Shown in pieces: positions 7,041-15,978 of a stretch of 15,978 nucleotides of DNA. Source of the stretch: an uncultured Oxalobacteraceae bacterium. GTDB lineage: Bacteria; Pseudomonadota; Gammaproteobacteria; Burkholderiales; Burkholderiaceae. The translations under genes were made by a program, and so were the position numbers. The stretch spans positions 1-15,978 of the forward strand of contig CAMLHI010000022.1 in assembly GCA_946479705.1 (NCBI GenBank), read 5' to 3'. The notes under the pieces were generated by a model. The model worked only from the letters and a program-made list of their open reading frames with translations. It made no database searches and was not told the DNA's origin. The first letter of the stretch is position 1. Every line of letters begins with the position of its first letter.

Positions 7041-8282
7041 ATGCCCCTCCGTCCTATCCTGTCCGCGCTGCTGTGCACCAAGACCGGCGCCATCCTGATC
7101 GCGCTGCAGGTTGCCATCAGCCTGGCGCTGCTGGCCAACGCCATGCAAATCGTCGGCCAGCGCTTCTCCGCGGCCGCGCGGCCGAGCGGCGTGCGCGCCG
7201 AGGCCAGCCTGCTGTACCTGCATGTGCACCACCTGATCGAAGGCAGCCGAGAACTGCAGCTGGCGCGCCAGCAAACCGAGCTGGCCGTGCTGCGCGCGCT
7301 CGGCGGCGCCACCTCGGTGGCCATGACCAACCAGATGCCGATGGCGCGCGGCGGCTGGACCAGCGTCGTCTCGCTCAATCGGGAACAGCGCAAGGAAAGT
7401 GCGCAGGTTTCCGTCTACATGAGTCCCGGTGGGCTGGCCGCCACGCTCGGTTTGCAACTGAGCGAAGGACGCGATCTGGCCGCCGCCGACCTGGTCGCCA
7501 TCGACGCCGAAACCGCCGGACGCAGCCCGTATCCCGACACGCTGCTGATCACGCGCGGCCTGGCGAAAAAGCTGTGGCCAGGCGCGTCCTCCGTGATCGG
7601 CAGGACCGTTTACCTCGGAACCGGCGCCAACGCCCATCCCCTTCGCGTGGTGGGCGTCGTCGATACGCTGCAGACGATCGGGGCTGAACCCGGCGAGCAA
7701 AGCGAGATGTCGCTGATCCTGCCGATGCGCCTGAACAGCGAAACCGATCCGGTCTATGTCGTGCGGGCCGAGCCCGGCCAGCGCGACCGGCTCATGAAAG
7801 AAGCCGAGCAGGCGCTGCGCCGCACCTCTCCCACGCCGATGCTGATCTTTCCCGGCAGCGTAGACCAGGACCGGGCCAACCGTTACCGCGACGACCTGGC
7901 GCTGGCCTGGCTGCTGGTGGCGGTCGGCGTGCTGCTGCTCCTGGTGACGGCCAGCGGCATCGTCGGCATGGCCAGCCTGTGGGTGACCCAGCGGCGCAAG
8001 CAGATCGGCGTGCGCCGCGCACTGGGCGCCAGGAAGCGTGACATCCTGGCCTATTTCATCGCCGAGAACGCGATGATCACCACGCTGGGCGTGGCCGTGG
8101 GTGTGCTGCTGGCCCTTGGCCTGAGCCAGCAGTTGGTGATTCGTCTACACATGGAGCGCCTGTCGCTCGGCTACCTGGCAGCCGGCGCGGCGGTCTTCTG
8201 GGCGCTGGGCGCACTGGCCGCCCTCGGTCCCGCGTGGCGCGCCGCCGCCACCCCGCCGGCCATCGCCACCCGCAGCGCGTGA
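7041..8282 (+). CDS. MacB/FtsX-type ABC permease 2
   Basis: Second permease half of the transporter, 413 residues. Predicted helices at about 14-37, 286-309, 337-363 and 374-396 flank a periplasmic MacB-like core domain (about 40-280). The motif QIGVRRALGARKRD (321-334) matches that of permease 1, so the pair arose by duplication, although the periplasmic parts have diverged strongly. Start at 7041 is preferred because GAGG (7031-7034) sits at good distance and the N-terminus MPLRPILSALL fits the family. An in-frame ATG at 7029, which overlaps the previous stop (ATGA), would add four residues and cannot be excluded. Confidence 0.88.
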   Translation: MPLRPILSALLCTKTGAILIALQVAISLALLANAMQIVGQRFSAAARPSGVRAEASLLYLHVHHLIEGSRELQLARQQTELAVLRALGGATSVAMTNQMPMARGGWTSVVSLNREQRKESAQVSVYMSPGGLAATLGLQLSEGRDLAAADLVAIDAETAGRSPYPDTLLITRGLAKKLWPGASSVIGRTVYLGTGANAHPLRVVGVVDTLQTIGAEPGEQSEMSLILPMRLNSETDPVYVVRAEPGQRDRLMKEAEQALRRTSPTPMLIFPGSVDQDRANRYRDDLALAWLLVAVGVLLLLVTASGIVGMASLWVTQRRKQIGVRRALGARKRDILAYFIAENAMITTLGVAVGVLLALGLSQQLVIRLHMERLSLGYLAAGAAVFWALGALAALGPAWRAAATPPAIATRSA

Positions 8283-8300
8283 AGCCCGTCCTTTTGCGAA

Positions 8301-8309
8301 TGCTATCCT
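8301..8309 (+). promoter_or_regulatory. Possible extended -10 element before the response regulator
   Basis: TGCTATCCT has the TGn extension and four of six -10 positions, in the 34-bp gap before the regulator gene. No good -35 is visible. If used, transcription would start at or next to the ATG at 8317, giving a leaderless basal transcript that keeps some regulator present before the sigma-54 promoter fires. Speculative. Confidence 0.25.
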
Positions 8310-8316
8310 AGCGCCC

Positions 8317-9647
<1,331 letters not shown>

Positions 9648-9651
<4 letters not shown>

Positions 9652-10931
9652 AGCGCCTGGCGCTGCTGGCTTGCGCCATGGTCGTCGCCGGCAGCGGCAT
9701 CGCCGTGCTGCTGCCTTTTCCTCCGCTGCTGGCGTTCGCACTCACGGTGGCCGTGATGGCGCCGCTGACGTGGATCGTGATGCGCGCCTGGCTGCGCCCG
9801 GTGCTGGCGCTGTTCCAGGCGCTCGAAGGCAGCGTGGCCAGCTACCGCGATGGCGACTTTTCCTTCGGCCTGCACTGGCAGCGGCGCGACGAACTGGCCG
9901 GTCTGGTCGAAGCCCACAACGCCCTTGGCGGCGTCCTGCGCGAGCAGCGCCTTGGCCTGGTGCAGCGCGAACTGCTGCTCGACACCATGGTGCAAAACAC
10001 GCCGGTGGCGATGCTGCTGGTGGCCGACGCCGGCGCCATCGTGTATGCCAACGTGGCGGCGCGCCAGCTGCTGCATCAGGGCCGCAGCCTGGAGGGCCAC
10101 CGCCTCGACGATATCCTCGGCCATGCCGACCCCGCCCTTGGCGATGCGCTCGCGCGCGGCGGAGACGGCCTGTTTTCCACCGGCGAAGGCGACGAGGAAG
10201 AGGTCTACCACCTGGCGCGGCGCAGCTTTACGCTCAATGGGCGCAAGCACGAACTGCTGCTCCTTCGTCTGCTGACGTCCGAGCTGCGCCGGCAGGAAGT
10301 GCAGACGTGGAAGAAGGTGATCCGCGTGATCAGCCATGAGCTGAACAACTCGCTGGCGCCGTTATCGTCGCTGGCGCGTTCCGGCGCCGAGCTGGTACGG
10401 CGCGGCCAGACCGAACGCCTGCCGCAGATCCTCGACACCATCAGCGAACGGACCGCCCATCTGGAGAGCTTCATCCAGGGCTATGCGCGCTTCGCCAAGC
10501 TGCCCACGCCGCGCATCGAGGCCGTGGCGTGGTCCGCATTCGCCGCGCGGCTGGCGGCGCAGGAGCCGTTCCACCTGGCCGCGCCACTGCCAGAGGTGTC
10601 GGCACGCTTCGATCCCGCCCAGCTGGAACAGGCGCTGGTGAACCTGCTGCGCAACGCGCACGAATCGGGCTCGCCCGCCGGCGAGGTCGAACTGTTGCTC
10701 AAGACTGGCGCGGGCAGCCTGCGCATCGAAGTGCGCGACCGCGGCCCCGGCATGAGCGGCGCGGTGCTGACCAACGCGCTGGTACCCTTCTATTCGACCA
10801 AGCGCCACGGCACCGGCCTTGGCCTGGCGCTGGCGCGCGAGATCGCCGAGGCGCACGGCGGGCGCATCGTGCTGGCCAACCGCGATGGCGGTGGGCTCAG
10901 CGTCGCGCTGATCCTGCCTGCCAGTGCCTAG
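9648..10931 (+). CDS. Sensor histidine kinase with minimal periplasmic part
   Basis: Partner kinase of the NtrC-type regulator, 427 residues. Two membrane helices (about 4-23 and 27-48) are separated by only a few residues (PFPP), so there is no periplasmic sensor domain. A HAMP-like stretch (about 48-104) and a PAS-like domain (about 108-205) follow. The dimerisation/phosphotransfer helix has the site His230 in VISHELNNSLAPL, the NtrB/NtrY-like form of the motif. The ATPase part has an N-box with Asn336 in NLLRNAHES, G1 DRGPGM (364-369), the F-box region VPFYSTK and G2 GTGLGL (388-393). The ATG overlaps the regulator stop (ATGA, 9648-9651), giving translational coupling. The signal may be an intramembrane cue or transporter activity; this is inference. 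Confidence 0.93.
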
Positions 10932-10981
10932 CGAACGTCCCTACCCTACGGATACATGCATGTGATGATCGTGCGTGAAAG

Positions 10982-11527
10982 TCAATGAAGCCCAGGCAGG
11001 CAAGCGCTGTTGCGGGCACTGGCGGCGGCGCGCGCGGTGTGGTTTGGGTTCGCTTGCCAAGCGGAGACTTTTGCCGTCACACACGCTGTAGCGCCGTCGA
11101 TCCTGGCTACGACAAGAAACGACAGCAGTTTTGGCGCAGCGACATCGGTTTGATCGACCGTATGAACCCGGACGATGAGCGCTACCGGCTGCGTTTTGCC
11201 CTTGGACCTATCCAGCTTCCACTCGACCTTCGGCCCGAGTGTCGAAAACGCAGGCGTTACAACGTCCCAGAAATTGAGCGGCAGAGTGGCGTGCGCGGCC
11301 GTGACAATCGACACGGAAACGCGCTCATCGCTGTTTAGGATGAATAGCGAATAGCCGGCGACGCCGGGACAACGCTTGACGGTATCGCCCGTCTCTCGGT
11401 CAATCGATACGGTTACGCAAGCCTTGCCCTCGGTCGGCGTGTAGGCGGTCGCGAGAACGGCACCATGGCTTGTCCCTGCCGTGGCTAGCAAGGCACCAGA
11501 GCAGATGATGCGGGTAAGTTTCGACAT
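10982..11527 (-). CDS. Small exported four-cysteine protein of unknown function
   Basis: 181 residues, function not recognised; it resembles a recurrent class of short exported proteobacterial hypotheticals. A signal peptide is visible at about 1-22 (SKLTRIICSGALLATAGTSHGA). The mature protein has cysteines at 37, 53, 149 and 176, suggesting two disulfides, with the motifs KRCPGVAGYSLFIL (51-64) and LNFWDVVTPAFSTLGPKVEWKL (84-105) in the middle. The C-terminus is alanine-rich and helical (ARAAASARNSACL). The gene converges on the kinase gene with a 50-bp gap that shows no terminator, and it is divergent from the spermidine-synthase-like gene. GC content is visibly lower than in both neighbours and synonymous choices are less GC-biased, so later acquisition is possible. 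The ATG is supported by the signal peptide. Confidence 0.75.
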   Translation of the reverse strand: MSKLTRIICSGALLATAGTSHGAVLATAYTPTEGKACVTVSIDRETGDTVKRCPGVAGYSLFILNSDERVSVSIVTAAHATLPLNFWDVVTPAFSTLGPKVEWKLDRSKGKTQPVALIVRVHTVDQTDVAAPKLLSFLVVARIDGATACVTAKVSAWQANPNHTARAAASARNSACLPGLH

Positions 11528-11643
11528 GTTGATCGCCTGGCTAGAGTAGTGGGCGTGCTAGCTACCTTCATCGTAGTGCATGATCGAATGGATAAATTAA
11601 CTCGAGGCAATAAAGGCCAAGGCTTGAGCTAGCTGCTGCGGTG

Positions 11644-11649
11644 TATCAT
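11644..11649 (+). promoter_or_regulatory. Possible -10 element of the spermidine-synthase-like gene
   Basis: TATCAT matches five of six -10 positions and ends 9 bp before the ATG at 11659, so transcription would begin nearly at the start codon. No ribosome site is visible there, which is consistent with a leaderless or near-leaderless message. The -35 is unclear (TTGAGC at 11624 is too close). Confidence 0.3.
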
Positions 11650-11658
11650 GCAGCCCTC

Positions 11659-12429
11659 ATGAACAAAGCATCTCCCCCCGCCCGTTTCGACGCACCCGGC
11701 CATCCGCCAGCCACCATCACCGAATACCAGGGCGTGCGCTCGCTGCACCTTGGCACCTCCTGGGTGCAGGGCGCCATGCGCCTGTCGCGGCCCGACCAGA
11801 TCGAGCTCGAATACGTCCAGATGATGATGATGTGGATGCTGTTCCTGGAGCGCCCGCGCCACATCGCGCAGCTGGGCCTGGGCAGCGCCGCGCTGACCAA
11901 GTTCTGCTACCAGCGCTTTCCCGGCGCGCGCGTGTCGGTCGCCGAGCTCAACCCGAACGTGATCGGCATCTGCCACGCCCTGTTCGGCCTGCCGCCCAAC
12001 GACGAACGCCTCAATGTGCGCGAAATGGATGCCCTCGACTTCGTCAACGACCCGGCCAACCGCAACAGCATCGACGTGCTGCAGGTGGACCTGTACGACG
12101 AGGAAGCGCGCGGGCCGGTGCTCGATTCGCCCGAGTTTTACCAGGCCTGCGCCGACTGCCTCACCGAAGGCGGCATCATGACGGCCAATGTGTTCGGGGA
12201 GTTTTCCAACTACGACAAGAACCTGCTGCACATGGAGCAGGCCTTCGATGCGGTGGTATGGCTGCCCGAGGTCCACGACGCCAACATCGTGGTCCTCGGC
12301 TTCAAGAACTCACCGCAACTCGACTTCAGCGTGCTGTACGAACGCGCCGGTGCCATCAAGAAAACCATGAACCTGAACGCCAAGGCCTGGGTCAACGGCC
12401 TCAAGGAGTGGATGCGCGACCATCGTTAG
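11659..12429 (+). CDS. Spermidine synthase-like protein (polyamine aminopropyltransferase fold)
   Basis: 256 residues with the Rossmann-like methyltransferase fold of spermidine synthase. The nucleotide-binding loop is LGLGSAALTKFCY (72-84), the acidic end of the next strand is Glu96 in VAELNP, followed by Asp124 in MDALDF and VDLYDEEARGPVLDSPEFY (143-161), which sits where the SpeE catalytic Asp loop (DSTDP type) normally is. The loop differs from true SpeE, and no decarboxylase (speA, speC or speD) gene is nearby, so aminopropyl transfer is not proven; many such Burkholderiales proteins are annotated spermidine synthase by fold only. The ATG at 11659 is preferred over an in-frame GTG at 11641, which overlaps the -10-like TATCAT. 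Confidence 0.8.
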   Translation: MNKASPPARFDAPGHPPATITEYQGVRSLHLGTSWVQGAMRLSRPDQIELEYVQMMMMWMLFLERPRHIAQLGLGSAALTKFCYQRFPGARVSVAELNPNVIGICHALFGLPPNDERLNVREMDALDFVNDPANRNSIDVLQVDLYDEEARGPVLDSPEFYQACADCLTEGGIMTANVFGEFSNYDKNLLHMEQAFDAVVWLPEVHDANIVVLGFKNSPQLDFSVLYERAGAIKKTMNLNAKAWVNGLKEWMRDHR

Positions 12430-12464
12430 TCGGCCGTCTGCAGCGCGGGCGGAACATCATGCAT

Positions 12465-12482
12465 AGCCGCGCATTTGCGGCT
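12465..12482 (+). terminator. Hairpin downstream of the spermidine-synthase-like gene
   Basis: AGCCGC-GCATTT-GCGGCT gives a 6-bp perfect stem 35 bp after the stop at 12429. A run of six T (12511-12516) comes only 28 bp later, so a classical intrinsic terminator is doubtful. The 210-bp gap that follows (to 12639) holds an AT-rich stretch at about 12491-12545, the likely promoter zone of the TonB receptor, with no clear -35/-10 pair. Confidence 0.3.
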
Positions 12483-12639
12483 TCGATCATGGCAATGTAA
12501 ATAATCTTAGTTTTTTGATACATAAATACAACAGATTGCCATTCTTGAAATGAGCTGTCCTGTAGCATCGTTCCGCGCTGCCGCCGCTACCCGCGCCGGC
12601 GCTGCGCATCCCTTCATCCACAAGAGAGAACGCGACGAC

Positions 12640-15096
12640 ATGACCTCAAGCTTTGGCCCCCTTCCCCTGCGCCGCACCCTGCTCGCGAGCGCCCTGATTA
12701 CCGTCCTCGGCGGCGCCTGCGCGCAGGAGAGCACCGCTGACGCGCCCACCTCGGTGGTGGTGCTCGGTTCGCGCTCGAGCGCCAAGACCGCGCTCGACAC
12801 CGCCGCGCCGGTCGGCCTCATCAACATCAAGGACATGCAGGGCGCCGGCCCGCTCGAACTGGGCAAGCTGCTGCAAACGCTGGACCCGTCCTTCAACTTC
12901 TCGTCGACCTTCATCAGCGACGGCACCGACATCATCCGCCCGGCCACCCTGCGCAGCCTCGGTCCGGACCAGCTGCTGGTGCTGGTCAACGGCAAGCGCC
13001 GCCACCAGCAGGCGCTGGTGAACGTGCAGCAGACCATCGGGCGCGGCTCGGCCGGCACCGACATCAATGCCATTCCGCTGTCGGCCATCCATCACATTGA
13101 AGTGCTGCGCGACGGCGCCGCGGCCCAGTACGGGTCCGACGCGATCGCCGGCGTGATCAACATCGTGCTCAAGTCGCAGACCGGCGCGACCCAGCTGTCC
13201 TCGACCATCGGCACCACCGCCGAAGGCGACGGCGACCTGGTCTCGGCCAGCGCCAACCGCGGCTTTGCCTTCGGCGATGGCGGCTACCTGAACCTGTCGC
13301 TCGAAGGCCGCCGCCGCGGCGCCACCAACCGCGCCGGCCCCGACTCCCTGCGCGTCGATCCGCCGCGCGTGACCCAGCGCATCGGCGACAGCCTGGCCAA
13401 GGATGCCTACCTGTGGTGGAACGCGGCGCTGCCGCTGTCCCAGGGCAGCGAGCTGTATGCCTTCGGCGGCGTCTCCAAACGTACTGGCGACTCGGCCGGC
13501 TTCTTCCGCCCCAAGGGCGACGGCCGCACCGTGCCTGCGGTGTACCCGAATGGCTTCCTGCCCAACATCGTCACCACCGTGAAGGACGCTTCCTTCGCGA
13601 TCGGCTACCGGCGCGACCTGGCCGGCGACTGGAAGCTCGACGCCAGCGTCAACCGCGGCCACAGCGAACTGGGATTCCACGAGCGCGAGACCATCAACGT
13701 CAGCTACTGGTACGAGCCGAAGAGCTCCACCAGCCTGTATCTCGAGTCGCCGCTGGAAGCCGACACCGGCAAGCTGAAATTCGACCAGACCACCGTCAAT
13801 GTCGACGTGCACGGCCCGCTGGAACTGGGCGGGCGCAAGATCGCCCTGGCCGGCGGCGTCGAGTACCGGCGCGACAATTACGCCATCGATGCGGGCGATC
13901 CGGTCTCCTATCAGTACGGACGCACCAACAACCCGGCCATCGTGATCCGCGACCAGCTGGGCGGCATCGCCGCTTCCGGGACCCAGGGCTTCCCCGGCTA
14001 CACGCCGGCCACCGCCGTCGATGCCGGGCGCCACAACATCGCACTGTATGTCGACGCGGAGCACAAGCTCACCGAACAGCTGCTGGTGGCGGGCGCCCTG
14101 CGCTACGAGAAGTACAGCGACTTCGGCGCCACCACCAACGGCAAACTGAGCCTGCGCTACGACCCCACCCGCCAGCTGGGCGTGCGCGCCACCGTGTCGA
14201 CCGGCTTTCGCGCGCCGGGCGTGCAGCAGCGCTTCTATAGTTCGGTCTCGACCAACCTGAACGCCGCAGGCGTGCTGACGGAAACCCTGACGGCGCGCGA
14301 AGGCAGCGCCGTCACGCGCGCCTTCGGCATCGCACCGCTGAAGCAGGAGACGTCGAAGAACGCCAGCGTGGGTCTGGTACTGCGCCCGGCCAGCAATTTC
14401 TCGGTGACGGCCGACCTGTACCGCATCGACATCGACGACCGCATCGTCTTCTCCAGCAATATCGCGCCGGAGAGCGGTGCCTGCACCACGGCCGCGGCCT
14501 GCCCGATCAAGGCGATCCTCGATCCGCTCAAGGTCGGCCAGGCGCAGTTCTTCACCAACGCCATCGACACCAGCACCAAGGGCCTGGACATCGTGGCCGA
14601 GCACACCACGCGCATGAGCGGCTCGACCCTGGTGCTGTCCGGCCAGCTGGGCTTCAACAAGACCCGCGTGAAGCAGCGCCATTCGCAGTCGCCGGTGCTG
14701 TCGGGTGCGCAGCTCTTCGACGACGCGCAGGTGACCTTGATCGAACGCGGCCAGCCGCGCCAGCACCACGTAATCGCGGCCGACTACACGGCCGGTCCAT
14801 GGAACCTCAACACGCGCGCCAACTACTACGGCGCCGTGCAGGGCCAGGGCTTTACCGCGCCGTTCATCCAGACCTGGGACGCCAAATGGCTGGTCGACAT
14901 GTCGCTGCGCTATGCCTTCACCAAGCGCCTCTCGGTCAGCGTAGGCGCGAACAATCTGTTCGACACCTATCCGACCGAATGGGACAAGGAACGCGCCGCC
15001 CCCTTCCCGCAGCTGGGCTTCACGCGCTGCTGGGAGACTTGCCCGATCGGGGTCAACGGCCGTTCGATGTACGCGCGGGCGGACTGGGCCTTCTAA
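12640..15096 (+). CDS. TonB-dependent outer-membrane receptor
   Basis: Energised outer-membrane importer, 818 residues from the ATG at 12640. Signal peptide about 1-28 (RRTLLASALITVLGGACA). A short TonB-box-like segment TSVVVLGSR (37-45) precedes the plug domain (about 50-180), which contains LGPDQLLVLVNGKRRH (107-122), IEVLRDGAAAQYGSDAIAGVINI (153-175). The beta-barrel follows and ends in the usual aromatic residue (ADWAF). NNLFDTYP near the end is the family's penultimate-strand motif. Cysteine pairs at 615/621 and 797/801 may be extracellular disulfides or metal-binding loops. Substrate is not deducible; no siderophore, haem or sugar genes are adjacent. An upstream in-frame ATG at 12550 is rejected because the signal peptide and an AGAGAG-like ribosome site (near 12623) support 12640. 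Confidence 0.9.
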   Translation: MTSSFGPLPLRRTLLASALITVLGGACAQESTADAPTSVVVLGSRSSAKTALDTAAPVGLINIKDMQGAGPLELGKLLQTLDPSFNFSSTFISDGTDIIRPATLRSLGPDQLLVLVNGKRRHQQALVNVQQTIGRGSAGTDINAIPLSAIHHIEVLRDGAAAQYGSDAIAGVINIVLKSQTGATQLSSTIGTTAEGDGDLVSASANRGFAFGDGGYLNLSLEGRRRGATNRAGPDSLRVDPPRVTQRIGDSLAKDAYLWWNAALPLSQGSELYAFGGVSKRTGDSAGFFRPKGDGRTVPAVYPNGFLPNIVTTVKDASFAIGYRRDLAGDWKLDASVNRGHSELGFHERETINVSYWYEPKSSTSLYLESPLEADTGKLKFDQTTVNVDVHGPLELGGRKIALAGGVEYRRDNYAIDAGDPVSYQYGRTNNPAIVIRDQLGGIAASGTQGFPGYTPATAVDAGRHNIALYVDAEHKLTEQLLVAGALRYEKYSDFGATTNGKLSLRYDPTRQLGVRATVSTGFRAPGVQQRFYSSVSTNLNAAGVLTETLTAREGSAVTRAFGIAPLKQETSKNASVGLVLRPASNFSVTADLYRIDIDDRIVFSSNIAPESGACTTAAACPIKAILDPLKVGQAQFFTNAIDTSTKGLDIVAEHTTRMSGSTLVLSGQLGFNKTRVKQRHSQSPVLSGAQLFDDAQVTLIERGQPRQHHVIAADYTAGPWNLNTRANYYGAVQGQGFTAPFIQTWDAKWLVDMSLRYAFTKRLSVSVGANNLFDTYPTEWDKERAAPFPQLGFTRCWETCPIGVNGRSMYARADWAF

Positions 15097-15978
15097 CGCT
15101 GTTCGCGCCACCACAGTAGCAGCATCGCCAGCGCGAACAGCGCGGCGAAGGGCCACGCCGGCAGCGGCGTGGTGGCGGGCGCCGCCGGTTCGGCCCGGCG
15201 CGCTGCATACGCCGCGGTGGCGTCGCGCCGCAGGGCCGCCTGCCACAGCGGCCAGTCGGCGCGGCCATATACATACACTTTGACCGCCGCGCCTCCCGAG
15301 GACACTTCCAGCCAGCCCGGCGTGCGCGGCCACACCGCCACGCAGGCAGCGTCGGCGCGGTCGGCGCGGCGCTGCCACGTCATCCGCTGGCCCAGCTGAG
15401 GAAACAGCGCCTCCCCTTCGGCACCCAGCGCGCACACTTCCAGGCGCTGCCCGGCCAAGGGCATCGGCTCGGTAGGCAGCCACACCGGCCTGGCGCGTTG
15501 GCGCACGCCGGCGCGGTCGATGGCGGCCCGCCAGGCTTGGGCAAAGGCGCGCGGATTGGCGATGGCCTCGCGGTGCAGGCCGGCCATCTCGTCCATCCGC
15601 AACAGGGCGGCGCCGGCGTCCACCGCCTGCATCAGGGCCGCGCGCTCGGCGTCACCGGCCTGCCCCAGCCAGCGCGCATCGGTCACGACCAGGTCGGGCC
15701 TGCCGAGCGGTGCGCGCGGCAGGTCATGGCGCACCACTCCCTGCCCCAGCGCGACCTCCCAGTCGATCAATGCCTGGCTGTGGGTGAGCAGCGTATTGAG
15801 CGCGCGGACCTCGAAGGACGGCGCACTGAAGCGGCCCAGCACGCGCAGCGCGGCCGGCGCGCGGACCTGTAGCGGCAGCGCGCCCTTGCGCGACGCTGCG
15901 CGCGGAAGCGATGTCGATGGCCGCCGCATCGGGATCGATCCTGACCTCGGCCTGGCCGGTGCCGGGCAGGCTGAAACT
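15093..15978 (-). CDS. C-terminal part of a membrane-anchored protein, runs off the window (possible frameshift)
   Basis: Partial at its 5' end. The visible C-terminal 278 residues read VRALNTLLTH and LGRPDLVVTDARWLG, like the domain of large BatA-type (N-terminal double-membrane-helix) or glutamine-amidotransferase-like proteins, then YWPR-like VAVWPRTPGWLEV, and end in a single helix PFAALFALAMLLLWWREQR with the tail in the cytoplasm. That family guess is weak. No credible start is inside: an ATG at 15929 gives an atypical Arg/Pro/Ser-rich beginning, while the next frame from 15978 gives a more protein-like SLPGTGQAEVRIDPDAAAID. Removing one G from the GGG at 15885-15883 would join them, so a frameshift (real or sequencing) is possible. 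The stop overlaps the TonB receptor stop by four bases. Confidence 0.6.
   Translation of the reverse strand, partial: VSACPAPARPRSGSIPMRRPSTSLPRAASRKGALPLQVRAPAALRVLGRFSAPSFEVRALNTLLTHSQALIDWEVALGQGVVRHDLPRAPLGRPDLVVTDARWLGQAGDAERAALMQAVDAGAALLRMDEMAGLHREAIANPRAFAQAWRAAIDRAGVRQRARPVWLPTEPMPLAGQRLEVCALGAEGEALFPQLGQRMTWQRRADRADAACVAVWPRTPGWLEVSSGGAAVKVYVYGRADWPLWQAALRRDATAAYAARRAEPAAPATTPLPAWPFAALFALAMLLLWWREQR

Noticed and set aside
10954..10963. Palindrome ACATGCATGT between the kinase and the convergent gene
   Set aside because: Ten bases, no repeat elsewhere, no T-run; not enough to call a terminator or binding site.
12491..12545. Fur-box-like AT-rich sequence before the TonB receptor
   Set aside because: No convincing match to the 19-bp inverted Fur consensus; only general AT richness was visible.
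12550..12639. ATG start adding 30 residues to the TonB receptor
   Set aside because: The extension precedes a normal signal peptide that begins at 12640, where a purine-rich ribosome site is also present.
12646..15483. 945-codon open frame on the minus strand opposite the TonB receptor
   Set aside because: Low-complexity Arg/Gly/Ala/Val composition and a perfect shadow of the receptor gene; no motif or start signal.

Overview
The window is GC-rich DNA with dense coding, very high GC at third codon positions and short gaps. Protein content (OhrR-type MarR regulator, MacB-like efflux operon under an NtrC-type two-component system, large TonB-dependent receptor, phosphoethanolamine transferase) points to a Gram-negative betaproteobacterium, most likely Oxalobacteraceae (Massilia/Duganella-like). 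That placement is inferred from style and family resemblance, not from a marker gene. No rRNA, tRNA, CRISPR array, insertion sequence or prophage gene was seen.

Layout. (1) 52-1866: inner-membrane phosphoethanolamine transferase of the EptA/MCR fold. (2) 2040-3563: an exported HSL-type alpha/beta hydrolase followed by a 2-Cys OhrR-type peroxide-sensing repressor. Related 31-bp dyads lie in front of both genes, so both are probably controlled by the repressor. (3) 3589-10931: a self-contained six-gene unit. It starts with a 22-bp perfect palindrome and a near-consensus sigma-54 (-24/-12) promoter, followed by periplasmic adaptor, ABC ATPase, two MacB/FtsX-type permeases, an NtrC-family response regulator and a histidine kinase with almost no periplasmic part. 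(4) 10982-11527 (minus): a small exported four-cysteine protein of unknown function, in DNA visibly less GC-rich than its neighbours. (5) 11659-12429: a spermidine-synthase-fold protein. (6) 12640-15096: a TonB-dependent outer-membrane receptor. (7) 15093-15978 (minus): the C-terminal part of a membrane-anchored protein that runs off the right edge. Its stop codon overlaps that of the receptor, and a frameshift is suspected near 15884.

How the genes work together. The strongest story is the efflux unit. The kinase has two closely spaced membrane helices and no sensor domain outside, so it may read the state of the co-encoded transporter. It would phosphorylate the sigma-54 activator, which would bind the palindrome about 75 bp upstream of the predicted transcription start and switch on the operon, including its own regulators. 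The second story is an organic-peroxide-type sensor paired with a secreted esterase instead of the usual Ohr peroxidase.
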